Positions 23,401-33,639 of a DNA stretch of 64,000 nt are shown here, one piece after another. Within the stretch, counting starts at the first letter, position 1, and the number at the start of each line of letters is the position of its first letter. Origin of the DNA: Tribonema minus (lineage: Eukaryota > Sar > Xanthophyceae > Tribonematales > Tribonemataceae); NCBI GenBank assembly GCA_017506865.1, contig JAFCMP010000022.1, positions 124,001-188,000 on the forward strand, given 5' to 3'. A program made the translations under genes and the position numbers. The notes beneath the pieces were generated by a model. It saw only the letters and a program-made list of their open reading frames with translations. It ran no database searches and was not told where the DNA came from.

Positions 23401-26400
23401 TGCCGCGGCCGTCAACACGCACGCAATTGCGCATACTGGGGCAGCTCTTGGGTTAGGGTGAGAGGTTGGTAGCGTTTGGGTGAGGGTTGGTGCAAAGGCT
23501 CTGGGGTAGGGTTAGGGGTTAAGTGTTAGGGTTGGGGTTTGTGCACACAGAAGTGCAGCTCGATGACACGTGCCCAGGCGAGTCCATGCATACACAAGGG
23601 GTAGGCATACATTAATTGTTATTGTCGCGCGCAGGTTGTGGCGCAGCTGCACAGCGCCCACCGCTGCCACAAACGCAGCCAACAGCATTTGCATTGCGTG
23701 AGGCCTGTTGTGTGGGGATTCTGGAGGACAGGTGGGGCTAGCTAAAGAACACCAACAGCCACACCGCTCAGCATGTGCTCGGCGCCCTCCTGAAGCTGCC
23801 GCTGCGGCGCCCTGACTCTAACCCTAACCTAACCCTGTCCCTGATCCTGACCCTACCCCCGTCCCGGACCCTCGCCCTAGCGACCCCCCCAGGCCCGCCG
23901 CACTGTTGACGGCTTTTCTTGCCCCCTGAGGACGTTTTAACGCTGTCACCGTCTGCACATTTCCGCATGCATGCTAGGCGACGCAGTGCTGTCCGCTCGT
24001 ATCTTTGTTATAGCACTGCTGCTGCCGCCGCTGCTGCTGCCGCCGCCGCCACTGCCGCCGTTGCTGCGCGGCGCCCTGCGCCTCTTGGCGCCGCCGCCGC
24101 CGCGCCGCTGACCCCTGCCTGAGCCTAAGCCTAACTCTAGCCCTAAGACGCGGTCGCCGACCGCCGCCCGCAGGCCTGCCCGGACTGCCCACCGCGGAGC
24201 TTCACGCCGACGAGCACCCTGATCTCAATGCAGCCGTCCTGCTGGCGCTCGTGACGTACCTCTACACTGACAGGTGGGTGAGCGCTGCTGCGGCAATGGA
24301 CGCGCGGAGGCGCAGAGCAGAGGCGGGCTGCATGCGTTTGTGGCCTGCGATTACATCAATTGACAGATACGGGTGGCGCAGCTTTGACGTGGCTGTGCGC
24401 CGCCTCGCGTTTTGTGCATGGGTCGGTTGTAGTGGCAGGGGGGGGAGGGGGGGCACTGCGCACTGATTTCAATCGCACGTTATGGCTGGTACAGCAAGGC
24501 GGGTACAGCAGCTCTTGTGACCAGCGCTTTTGGCAGGAAAAGGGCAGCTTCCGGCTTTCATATATGTACGTGTACATACTCCTAGATAATTTTCACTGAG
24601 TGCTTGAATTCACATGCTCACATATGTCATATGGCATGGCACAGAGCTTTGGCTTGCCTCTAGCTACTGCATGCATGAAAGCGGAAGGTGCAATTAGTGC
24701 CTGCTGTTTCAGCAGCCTTCCACTTCCCCTCACTGCAGCGCAGCGGTAATCGTCAGGACATGTGAGTAATAGACACTGCGAGCTGCCCAAGTAGTCACTG
24801 TAGGCGATGGCAATTCAGACCCCCAAATGGATAAGGGCAGGGAATGGTGATTGAAGGTGGGGCTCTGGCGCCTCCCTCAGCGATGAGGCCTGATGGCTAC
24901 CTCAACTTGAAGTTCTGCTGCATTCGCTGCAAACTTAAGAGCAGATCATCTGCAGCAAAGCGCCGCTTGTCAGCGTGCACGATCCGGCAGGGCCGCTCAT
25001 TGTCGCAGCACGCACTGCGCAGCATGCACAAGGCCTCAGGGCCCCATCATCCTACGCATCAATGCCGACGCCTCTCGCAGCGCAGTCGAGCAAAGCCCCC
25101 AATCCCCCCCCCCCACCCCTCCCGACCCCCCCCCGCCCCTCTCCTTCCTCCCCCCCCCCCCCCTCCCCCAACTCAGGCTCAAATGCGCGGACGACGACGA
25201 CCTGACGGCGCTGGGGCGCTTGGCGCAGGCGCTGCGGCTGCCGCGGCTTGCAGCGCTGTGCGCGAAGCGCCAGACGTGGCGCGCGCGGCGCGACTGGTTC
25301 GACGCGCGCGCCAACCCCGGCGCTGACGTGACGGTGCGTGCGCCCCGCTTCTGTGGTATGAGCGCTGCTGCTTCTGCAGCGTAAAGTAGGCTTTTTCTTG
25401 TGAACTACTGAAAGGCTGCCAGACGTGGCGCGCACGGCGCAACTGGTTCGACGCGCGCGCCAACCCCGGCGCCGACGTGACGGTACGCGCCCCTTTTTTT
25501 CTGCGCTCTGAGCTTAGCGCTGCTACTTTAAAGCGTAAAGTAGTGTTTTCTGGAAACTTCTTGAGGACTGGTTTGACACGTTCGTCAACCTCGGCGCCGA
25601 CGTGACGGTGCGCGCCCCCCTGCTTTTCTGTGCTCTGAGAGCTGCTGCCTCTAAAGTGCCAAGTGGTATCTTCTGTACTTCTGAGTACACTAACTGAAGA
25701 CTGGTCCGACGTGCGCGCTACCACCAGCGCCGGCCGACCTGCGTCCGTGCTCTGAGCGATGCTGCCTCTGGAGCATACACTAAGTAGGCTTTCAAGCAGC
25801 ATATGCCGCGCGCCCACCGGTCTCGGCGCTGACGCGCACACACGACTTTACCCATTTCCTCATCGTGGTCGGAAGCACTGGGTGGATGAGTGCTGCCTCA
25901 TTGACTGCAAACGTGCATTGTGCAGCTTTGTGGACAGCGTCATATGCATCGTGCAAAGGCGGAAGCAGAATTGCACGCCTTGCGTCGGCAGGCATACGCC
26001 ACCGGCGATAATGACGGCAAGCTGTGAAGTCCTTGCACGTTTTGCCGCTGCTACTCTACGTGCAGCGGCGAAGCGCTTAGCAGCACGTGTTTTCCCGCCT
26101 GCGTGCTGCACGCTGCTGCTGCTCCTCTACATGTGACTCCCCTACACTCGTGGAAGCATTGCGTGGGGCGTGCTGAGCACTGACAAGTGGGAGCGCCACC
26201 CGCCTTGCCTGCACTTGAACAATGATCAATCTTGCATGGACCTGGTGGTGTGCGGTGCACAGCTGCTTGCACGGCGCCGTTCTGCTTGCCCAGAGAGGCC
26301 TTGTTTTAACATGTGGCATCGAAGCGCTCATATGTTTTCCTGCCTGAGCACTGCCGCAGGTGCCGGAGAGCACGCTCCACGCGGACCTCGAGGGCCTGGT

Positions 26401-28021
26401 GGACTCCTGGAAGCACGCCGACCTCTGCCTCAAGCTCGAAGGTATGCATCAAGCCAGAGGTTATGCATTTGGTATTACATGGGTACCATCATGTCATTGC
26501 GCCCTCGGCGCGTACGCGGTGGTTTCCTGTCCGTCGCCATTCTAGCGAAGGACAGGGCGGGATGGCGCTGAGCAGCGCTGCGTAGTGAGGGGTAGGTAGG
26601 CATCGTGGCTGAGTACGCGCACACGAATGTGCGCTGAGCTTACATGGCACACGCGTGGCGCCTGCGCACGGCAGAACAGCGTGCACCGCTGCACCTCCGC
26701 CGCTGCGAGTCCTGGCTGCGTCGAGCTCTGCGCCCGCTCATCCGTTGCCATCTGAGTGAAAACTGGTCACGTTTGCCCGTAGCCTCGCACCTGCACGCAC
26801 CGAGCACGCCTTTCCTTGCAGGTCAGCGTGCTGTAAGCTTGAGTTGTCATTGGCACTCATCACACGCCTCAGACGTGCCGTGCTGCACTGCCTTACGCAC
26901 GTGCGGCCATGTCACCCCCCCTTCCCCCCTCGCCTCCCTGACCCCCTTTTTCCCCCTCTGGGGTGCCGCAGGCCCCGATGGCGCCGTCACCTTCCCCGCG
27001 CACAAGCCGCTGCTCTGCCGCTTCGAGTACTTCCGCGCGCTGCTCTGCGGCGCCTTTGCCGAGTCGCGCGCCGCCGCCGCCGCCGCGCCGCGCGCCGCCG
27101 CCGCGCCCGCCGCGCCCGCCGCCGCCGCCGCGCTGCCGCTCATCGACCTCAGCGGCTTCGTCGAAGACGGCCTGTGCGATGCGCGCCTGTTTGCGGTGCT
27201 GCTGCGGCACGCGTGCTCGGGCGCGCCGCGCGTGCCGCCGGCGCTGGCGCGCGACGGCGCGGCGCTGGCGGCAGTCGTCACGGCGGCGGCGGCGGCGGGC
27301 ATGGAGGACCTGGTCGCCGCGTGCGAGCGCGCGCTCGTCGCGCACGCCGCCGCTGCCGGTTCCGGCTCTCCAGGTATATGCTGGGTTTTGGTACTGAAGT
27401 GCTGTTGATGCGTGCTTGCTGAGACCGCGACAATGCTTAGGATGATAGACCAAAGTAAGATTTGCTGGCTCATGATCTGCAGGTTGCAGGTTCACATCCT
27501 GCACGCGCCAACATTGCATACGCCTGTGACTACATATATAGACGTATAAACACGTGATGTGTGTGTGAGCATGTGTATGAGCAATCTGCTCTCTGCTGCA
27601 TGCGTGGCCGTCAGGCGCTGCCCGTGAGGTGCGACACGCCGCACGTCGTGGCCAACCGACCACTTCTTTGACTTGGCAGCAAATCCTCTGGGATGGTGTG
27701 CTGCAGCCACCCCAGCTGGGCACGCCATAAGCGGTAGTTGTCCGCACAGCTCACTCGCTCGTGTTCTCAGCAGCTCGCAAGTGCAGCATGCCCCTGTGCC
27801 TCTAATTTGCTTCGATCCATGATTCATCGCTCGACGGCGCCGCAGGCGGCACCGGCAGCGGCGCAGCCGTGGACGTCGCCGAGCTTCACGAGTTCGCCGA
27901 GGCGTACGGGCTGCGGCGCCTCGCGCGCCAGTGCACCGCCATGGCCATGTACAGCAACAGCGGCGGTGGCTGCACGTGCAGCGCCGCCACCTTTGGCCCT
28001 GTCGCCACGCCTCTCTGCTGA
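14417..28021 (+). CDS. RCC1-repeat protein with two C-terminal BTB domains
   Basis: Fifteen exons read in phase: 14417-14683, 15027-15347, 15798-16056, 16435-16523, 17763-17916, 18944-19054, 19878-20011, 20753-20813, 21799-22054, 23053-~23153, 24174-24273, 25177-25333, 26360-26441, 26972-27373, 27846-28021; about 889 residues (858 if the inner ATG at 14510 is used). Residues ~32-520 are RCC1 blades, seen in ALYAWGFNGDGEAG, VFALGRGKEGQLG, LFMCGYNDRGQLGLG, ALYGWGNGNLGQLGIG, VDIACGTNHNVAVT, AVYGWGHSEYNQHGNDD and LYSWGWNGHYVLGGG. BTB 1 follows (DVVFVHRCVVAARCPRL, ALVTYLYTDR), then VDSWKHADLCLKLEG, TFPAHKPLLCRFEYFRALL opens BTB 2. The first BTB carries a Cys/Asp-rich insert. The layout recalls IBTK or RCBTB fused to an ABTB1-like second BTB, so a Cullin-3 substrate-adaptor role is plausible but inferred. 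The end of exon 10 is the least certain join. Several introns carry copies of adjacent exon ends. Confidence 0.85.
16503..16957 (+). repeat. Exon 4 tail of the RCC1-BTB gene duplicated in its intron
   Basis: The block CAGGTGGCGTGCGGGCAGCAG at the end of exon 4 (16503-16523, residues VACGQQ) reappears perfectly at 16937-16957 inside the following intron. The distal copy is not followed by GT. Confidence 0.75.
17405..17785 (+). repeat. Acceptor-side duplication upstream of RCC1-BTB exon 5
   Basis: The segment ending CGACAGTCAG|CATCGCTCAGCG at the exon 5 acceptor (exon starts 17763) is matched by an upstream copy with its junction at 17568-17596. About 180 bases upstream of each junction also match (CCGTATGAGCC, ATCACCG, CACGTCATC blocks), so one unit of roughly 183 bases has been duplicated. 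Confidence 0.8.
17917..18690 (+). repeat. Intron-head duplication in RCC1-BTB intron 5
   Basis: The first ~120 bases of the intron after exon 5 (17917-18036) recur at about 18568-18690, with shared blocks AACTGCAA, GTTGAAG, TCCTCGCCTCC and CCACAGCTT. The copy starts exactly at the intron head. Confidence 0.75.
19541..19626 (+). repeat. (CTG)n-type microsatellite in RCC1-BTB intron 6
   Basis: An imperfect run of GCTGCTGCTGCC units is located between exons 6 and 7. No coding role is seen. Confidence 0.8.
20078..20400 (+). repeat. Two-copy duplication in RCC1-BTB intron 7
   Basis: Blocks shared by 20078-20190 and 20258-20385 include AGAGGGGGCG, CAACACAC, GTGGC and TCGGCGCTGGAAC. The second copy has acquired TTAGGG-like units at 20266-20288. 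Confidence 0.7.
21952..22625 (+). repeat. Exon 9 tail echoes in RCC1-BTB intron 9
   Basis: The exon 9 sequence around CTCAGCTCGCGGATGCGCG (21952 onward) recurs at about 22124-22173, 22258-22320 and 22579-22625. The third copy retains the AATCGTCGTCG and GGCGGCGGCGATG blocks; the last retains mainly GCTCGCAGATGCG. Confidence 0.8.
22788..22973 (+). repeat. Short tandem array built on TGAGCGCTGCCTCAG
   Basis: The 15-mer or a one-base variant occurs at about 22810, 22865, 22904 and 22959, separated by GCTGCTGTTGAG-like spacers. It lies between the exon 9 echoes and exon 10 of the RCC1-BTB gene. Confidence 0.75.
23096..23460 (+). repeat. Exon 10 tail echoes with TTAGGG-like sequence
   Basis: The exon 10 end (GCGGCGGCCAGGGCGCAAG, 23096-23165) recurs at 23252-23315 (GCGGCGGCCAGGGAGCACG) and, faintly, near 23399-23460. 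Each copy is followed by GGGTTAG or GGGTTAGGG-type sequence. Confidence 0.72.
25269..25750 (+). repeat. Four copies of the RCC1-BTB exon 12 tail and donor
   Basis: The exon 12 end (25269-25345, residues RQTWRARRDWFDARANPGAD) recurs at 25418-25493, 25566-25618 and 25699-25750. The first two echoes keep GACGTGACGGT followed by a GCGCGCCCC-like intron start; all are followed by GCTCTGAG-like sequence. Confidence 0.92.
27464..27510 (+). pseudogene. tRNA-Met(CAT)-like 3' half
   Basis: Inside RCC1-BTB intron 14, GCTGG-CTCATGA-TCTGC forms an anticodon-arm-like hairpin with a CAT anticodon and one mismatch. It is followed by AGGTT, a perfect five-pair T-arm (GCAGG-TTCACAT-CCTGC) and ACGCGCCA. No matching 5' acceptor strand or D-arm is found upstream, and the T-loop has C where A58 is expected. 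A dead tRNA fragment or a tRNA-derived repeat is more likely than a functional gene. Confidence 0.35.
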
Positions 28022-29285
28022 GACGTGGCAACTGTGAGCACAGAGGCGCTCCGGCAGCAGCGACGGCGCACGCCGCAGCATTGGCTGCGGCGCGTTTGCC
28101 GACAGCGAGCGCCGACCTCATGACAGCACCTGTAAATAGATTCCGCTGTGCGCTTTACAACAGCATTGGGGGCGACAGAGGCGGCGGCGGCGGCGGCGCC
28201 GCGGCGACGCAGCGGCATCGGCTGCATCAGCTGTGCCCCGCCCCATGCCTGTCGACTCAGTGAGACCGCAAGCGATGGGAGTATGGCGGCGGAAGCAGCG
28301 CTCTGACCGACCGACGCTGCGCCGTTCCGGAGCTGCGCCGCTGTGGTTGGCGGAGTCCATGGCACAAAGATGCGCAGCAGCGGTGCATTGCGCAGCCGAT
28401 GCGAGCGCATGCGTGCCTCGCAGCAGCACCGTCCGCCGCGGCACCGTCCACGCTGACGTGCAGCGGAGCGCGCTGCGGCAGCCACCCGAGTGGAAATGTC
28501 AGACAAGTACAGTTACACGGGCTCATAGATAAAAGTGTGCAGCGCATGAGCAGATGCCTGTTGGTTGCAGCAAACTTCAGGTGGCAGACTGCTTCACAGT
28601 GCCCTGTGCTGGGAGCAACGCCCAAGTACAATGTTGCCATGGCAATGCTCAGATTGCAGTGCCGTGTAGATGCGCGTGCGGAGCTGGCGGCCGTGGGTGC
28701 AGCGCGCCGCCGCACCTCACAACGCATGCTCACTTGTCCTCTGGTGTTTCAAAGGTAATGCAGCTCTGCTACAAGTGTGAGATGAACACACAATTGTGAT
28801 GCAGAAACAGAAGCATCAGGGGAAGTCAGGGCGATGAATATGCTGAGCACTGATTGCGCTCAGGAGGTGCTATACACATTATCCATGTATGCCTTACGGG
28901 CTCACCAGGTGCATATATTGTGTCTTTTTATGTTTTTTGCCTTGAGAAACTCGAGTCATGGATACGATGTTTGAGATGTCATGTTCACGCTTCGATTCGT
29001 TGTTGGGAGCGTCAAGCCTAGCATGTATTTAAACCAAATCGCGATCGTGCTTGGGGGTTGTTACCAAGGTGCTTGTGTACCTGCAATGCGCTGTAGCTAA
29101 CGTTTATCATATTAATGCCAGGCTGCGAAGCTCATGAGCAGACTAACTAACTGCTGCGTCAATCCTCACTTCAAGTTCAACCCCGAGTGGAGAGTCACGC
29201 CTGGCGTGAAGCTAATCAGACGCCGCTTCCCCAGACACCGCCCACACACGGAAGTAGCAGCGACAACCAGTTCCAGAACGCCGAC
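28022..29285. other. Intergenic region between RCC1-BTB and the secreted-protein gene
   Basis: No exon is supported. The first half is GC-rich with shadow frames. The second half (from about 28500) is closer to balanced composition and should contain the 3' UTR of one gene and the promoter of the next. No defined regulatory element is recognised. Confidence 0.45.
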
Positions 29286-29990
29286 ATGAAGTCTTCCACA
29301 CAAAGACGCTATATGCCGCGACGGACATTGACCCTTCTTCTGGTGGCGTTGCTACTCAGCAACGGGGTTTTGGGGTTCGTGCGCCATGGACGAAGCAGTC
29401 CACGGTCCAGCGGCAGGTGCAGTTGAGATTGAACTGCTATTTAGCAATGACACCTCCGGCACCATGATGCGCGTTTCGTGACAGCTTGCCCGGACGCTAG
29501 GGGCTTTTTCAGGAGCTTCGGCCAAGTGGCGTGATCCGATATAGATCGAGCCCCCATGTCGATGACGAGCTCTCCATGGGTCTGCTCGGCGGAGGCACAC
29601 TATTCAAACGCACCCTAGTAGGTGACGTCCGACATCTTGACCTCATTGCCGACGTGCTGCACTCATTGCCAAACACAGGATAAATGAGGTTTTCTTGCCT
29701 CTTCAACATGCATGATGTTACGTACAGACGCCATGCTTGGCAACGTGCATCAGCGCGCTGAGCATGAACGAAACAGGCTTGTTTGAAGCCATGATCCACG
29801 CCAATGACGCCACTTGCCCTTGCACAAACAAAGCGTTACTGCTGTGACAACGCCGTCACTGCACACGGCGGCTCGCGTGCGCAGCGCTCCACCAGCGAGG
29901 ACCAGTGACCGAGCGCGCACTGCGCTGGCGCACGTGTGGCGCTCTCCCTCAAACGCCGAAAAGCGCGACGGCAGCAGCGGCAGCAGCAGC

Positions 29991-30042
<52 letters not shown>

Positions 30043-31309
30043 GGGGGCGCAGCGGCGGCAGCGGCGCTTTGGACGCGTACAAGACCCTCCCGGAGCATCT
30101 GGAGGAATGGGGAGAGAACATGGCGCAGCTGTGCGAGGGCGCCTCGAGCGCCGTGCGGAACGTGGCGCGCGGCACCGCAGCGTGGGTTGCAGGTGAGGGC
30201 TCAGGTTGAGGGTTGGAGTAAGATTTACGTGAGCTGTGTTTCGAGTTACTATCGGCGATTGTCCGTGCATCGAATTCGAATCCAGCGCTGCCAGTGACAG
30301 GCTGGTACATGATGTGTGGCAGCTTGAGTGTCTAACCATAATTTTGCTAGCCCTAACGCTCACCCCGAGACTGTGCGACCGCGTGAACGGAAACGCCTTT
30401 ATGCTCATGGCGCTCGTACGCGTGCTGACTGCGGCGTGCTGCCGGCAAATGCGCCATCTCCACTGATGCTGACTATGTTGCTGCAGTTGCTTCAGCAAGA
30501 GGGCAGCTCCTGCCATGGTCGCGCGGTTCTCTGTGTGCCCCCACTGACCTTGCTGATACCCGGCGCAGCACCCATCACTGCATGCATTACACGTTGGTGC
30601 CACAGAGCCAGCTATTCACGGGGCGTTCCAGCATGGGGGTCCAGACCCCTTGGTTCCCCAAATGCAACTTCACACGATTTTTCTTCTAGTGCGTGTGGCT
30701 GGCGCGCACCTCAACTTGAAGTTTAAGTTGAACAGCAGCATGCGCTTCCGGCTACTCCGCCGCCGCAACAGCGCCGCAGCGCGCGGGGCTCTGTGTGCAC
30801 TGCCTACTGCAGCGACATCAACGCTCAGCAACTGCGCCGGGCTTCCCCCGCACTCGCAGGTGTGAGGAAGGAAACCCTCACTCTCAACCGTGCCCGCCAA
30901 GACGACCAGTGGCGGAACGATCGCAGCGCCTCCGAGGGCGCTGCCGGTGCTGCCGCCGCACCCTCGCCGCACGACTGCAATGCGCAGCACGCGTGGGATC
31001 GCAGCCGCGCACGCGGCGACGCCGCCGCTGCTGCTGCGGCGCCGGCCACGACCTCTGCGCGGCGTGGCGGCGATGGCGGCGGCAGGGACAGCAGCAGGGC
31101 CGCCGCCTTCGCTGCCGAGCTTCCGCTGGAGCCTGCCACGGCGCGCGCCGTCATGCGCGAAGCGGCGGCGCAGCGGCGGCGCGCGCAGGTGCGCGCACGG
31201 CGGCCGCTGCCAGTGTTACGAGACCTGTCACGGCAGCGCAGGGGCGGCCGCGACGGCCGCAGTAGCGGCAGCGGCAGGATCTCTGACAGTGCCAGCAGCC
31301 ACAGCAGCC

Positions 31310-31341
<32 letters not shown>

Positions 31342-31452
31342 GCAGATGGGACCGTGGAGCACGCTGTCGTTGAGCAGATCAAGGATATCGGTGCCGGCGC
31401 GTCGCGTGCCGCGCATGGACTGGGGGAGAGACTGCGGCGCTACTTTCCATAG
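29286..31452 (+). CDS. Signal-peptide-bearing low-complexity protein
   Basis: Exons 29286-29416, 29885-30192 and 30860-31452 join in phase (2, then 1) into 343 residues. The N-terminus MKSSTQRRYMPRRTLTLL then LLVALLLSNGVLG|FVRHG is a clear signal peptide; a Phe directly after the likely cleavage point followed by a basic Ser/Arg stretch resembles bipartite plastid-targeting leaders of secondary algae, which is suggestive only. A long Ser run from (AGC)n sits at residues ~75-95. Two short helical segments stand out: LPEHLEEWGENMAQLCEGAS (about residue 107) and EQIKDIGAGASRAAHGLGER near the C-terminus. Both contain a GAS-x-A motif and are amphipathic. The middle is Ala/Arg/Gly-rich. The function is unknown and no family is recognised. 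The start was chosen because it gives the signal peptide. Confidence 0.62.
29971..30041 (+). repeat. (AGC)n microsatellite encoding a Ser run
   Basis: A CAG/AGC repeat within exon 2 of the secreted-protein gene is read in frame as Ser with a few Gly codons. Its length is likely to vary between strains. Confidence 0.85.
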
Positions 31453-33639
31453 GGCGCTTGCAGCGTGACCGGCGCGCAGTCACAGTTTGATGTGGCAGAG
31501 AGAGGCGTGGCGCGGGGCGACGCCAGAGAGGGCGCGCAGCGTGAGGGGGGGGGGGAGGAGGGGGGGAGGGGGGGGGGCTACTACGTAGGGGGCTGGCGTG
31601 ACTGCTAGTGTGCATGGCGGTGCTGGCGGCCACACAGTCAGCCATTGCATAGCTCGCCAGTGGCAGGATTGCTGCTGAGCCGTGACGTCACGACAGCAGT
31701 GCTCCACGCGCACCTCGCACGCACAGCGCACAAGTCACTGAGCGCGCGCGGCGCGCGCACTGCACCGATGTACTCATATGCATGTTTTGCGGGACCGAAA
31801 CGCCGCAGCCTGCGGCTGCACCATCATACATTTGTTGTGGGGGCAGGGCTCAGCAATGTACAGGACGCGTCCCGCGCCATGATGCGGCGCGTGCTTGTGC
31901 CCCAAGGCTTGGGGTACCAGGCGTCACCGAGTGCTTCGCGCGCGCGGCATCATCATACCATCACACGTCAACAGCTGTGGGCGCAATCACAAGCGCAGAT
32001 GAAAGCGTCAGCTGTGGCAGCGAGCAGTTGTGTAGGGGTAGGCTCTAGCCAGTGTTAGGGTTTGGGTTAGGGTTGCAACAGGGCGCACGGTCACCAGACA
32101 CCATGCAGCCGGCTGTCGCCACCTGGCGCGTCATAGTCCACGAGTACACAAACTGAACTTCAGCGAGTACGCCCTGCACTCTACTTTTTCTAATCCTGTG
32201 AAGCGTTTTGCTGGAGCACTGATATAGCCTGTGCCGACACAGGCCTGCATGACATCGTGCATATGCAAGCTAACCGATGACCGATGACTTTATCGCGCTA
32301 GCATATGCTATGAGTAACCACACAGGCTCTCGAGCTTGTACAATACATTGCACTCAAACCAAGTGCCGGCTTTGATGCATGCCGGCTGTGTCATGAGCGT
32401 GGGTGTCCGACGAGCTGCGCCCAAATAGATGTCGTAAAGTAGAACACCGTACTTCAACGCCAAAGACACGGGGCTGCTGTGGGCTGCGCGCAGAGCAAAG
32501 CGCCATGCAGGACGTGGCGTATTCGCGGCTCCGACCTTGAACAAGGCGGGCACATCTCCGTGCCATGACAACCTCCCTGACATAGGTGCAACGTGGGCAC
32601 CTTCGTGCCACAGGCTCTGAGCAAGTGCCCTCACACACGTGTGTACACGCGCAACACTGCCATGATGCTACTACTCCAGAATGCACTCATCGATTGCCAG
32701 CCTGCAAGCCATCGCAGCGCGTGCGCAGCGATACCGTGCGCATTACGGCCGCGGACTGGCAGAGTGACATGCTGCAATCGTCACAAGCAAGACTTCAAAC
32801 CGTAGCCAGCCAGTAGTGCACAGGAAAGCAGGGCGCGTTGAGCAGCGCGGGTGTCAGATATGACATGCAGAGGAACAGAGGTCACAGACAGAGGCGCGCC
32901 ATCAAAGTATAGGTCAAAATCTGATTATTAGTGACATCTGGTCGAGCCGCTGCACAGGGCTAATTGAAAATTACTCATGAACTGGTGGGCCAACAAGGGG
33001 CCGCTTCAACCACACAGGCAAAGACTGACCATCCCCTGAGAATCAGAGGGAAGGGGGGGGGGCGCTACCCGCTGGCCGCAAATGGGTACCAACTGTGTTC
33101 ACACCACACCGGGAGTGTGAGGGGACGAGCATGAATAAAAGTGTTAGCACGCACAAGGCGTGTATGAAGGAGGGGGGGGGGGGGTCAATCTACAAGGGGG
33201 GGGATGAGTGAGGGTCCGTTAGGGTTACCCTTTGCTACTCGTCACTAGGGCTGCCCCGCTGCCGGCGTCCGCCGCTCGGCCGCCGAAAGCACACCATGCT
33301 AAGAGCGAGAGAAAGACTGTGCGGCCGCGCTGCACATGTGGTCGAACGACGCTGCGCGTGCGCCCCCCCGTCCGCCGCCGCCGCCGCTGCTAAAGCCCGC
33401 CGTCCTCACCGGCGCGGCTTGCTGCTGACTGTAACAGACGCGTCTGTGGGCGCCCCTACCGCCGCAGCTGCCTTGTCCCAGGTTGCCACAGCCGCGCGCG
33501 CGCGCTGTGACGCACAAGCCCACATTACTGATACACTGGGGCGCGCGCGGGGGGGGGGGCTGCAGCTCTCAGCTCTCAGCAGCCCCCTCCCCCCCCCCCC
33601 CCACAGGAGGAGTGGGTGCGTACCTACCTACAGGCTGCA
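31453..33639. other. Intergenic region between convergent genes
   Basis: No gene is supported. G runs occur at 31539-31577, 33053-33062 and 33173-33183, and a TTAGGG-like patch at 32054-32073. The two genes converge here, so it should hold both 3' UTRs. Confidence 0.45.

Noticed and set aside
27421-27510. Functional tRNA-Met gene
   Set aside because: No 5' acceptor strand pairs with ACGCGCC, no D-arm is found and the T-loop breaks the consensus, so only a tRNA-like fragment is reported.
26893-27747. 284-codon minus-strand open frame
   Set aside because: Antisense to the second BTB exon (26972-27373) of the RCC1-BTB gene; low-complexity Arg/Ala/Gly and no recognised motif.
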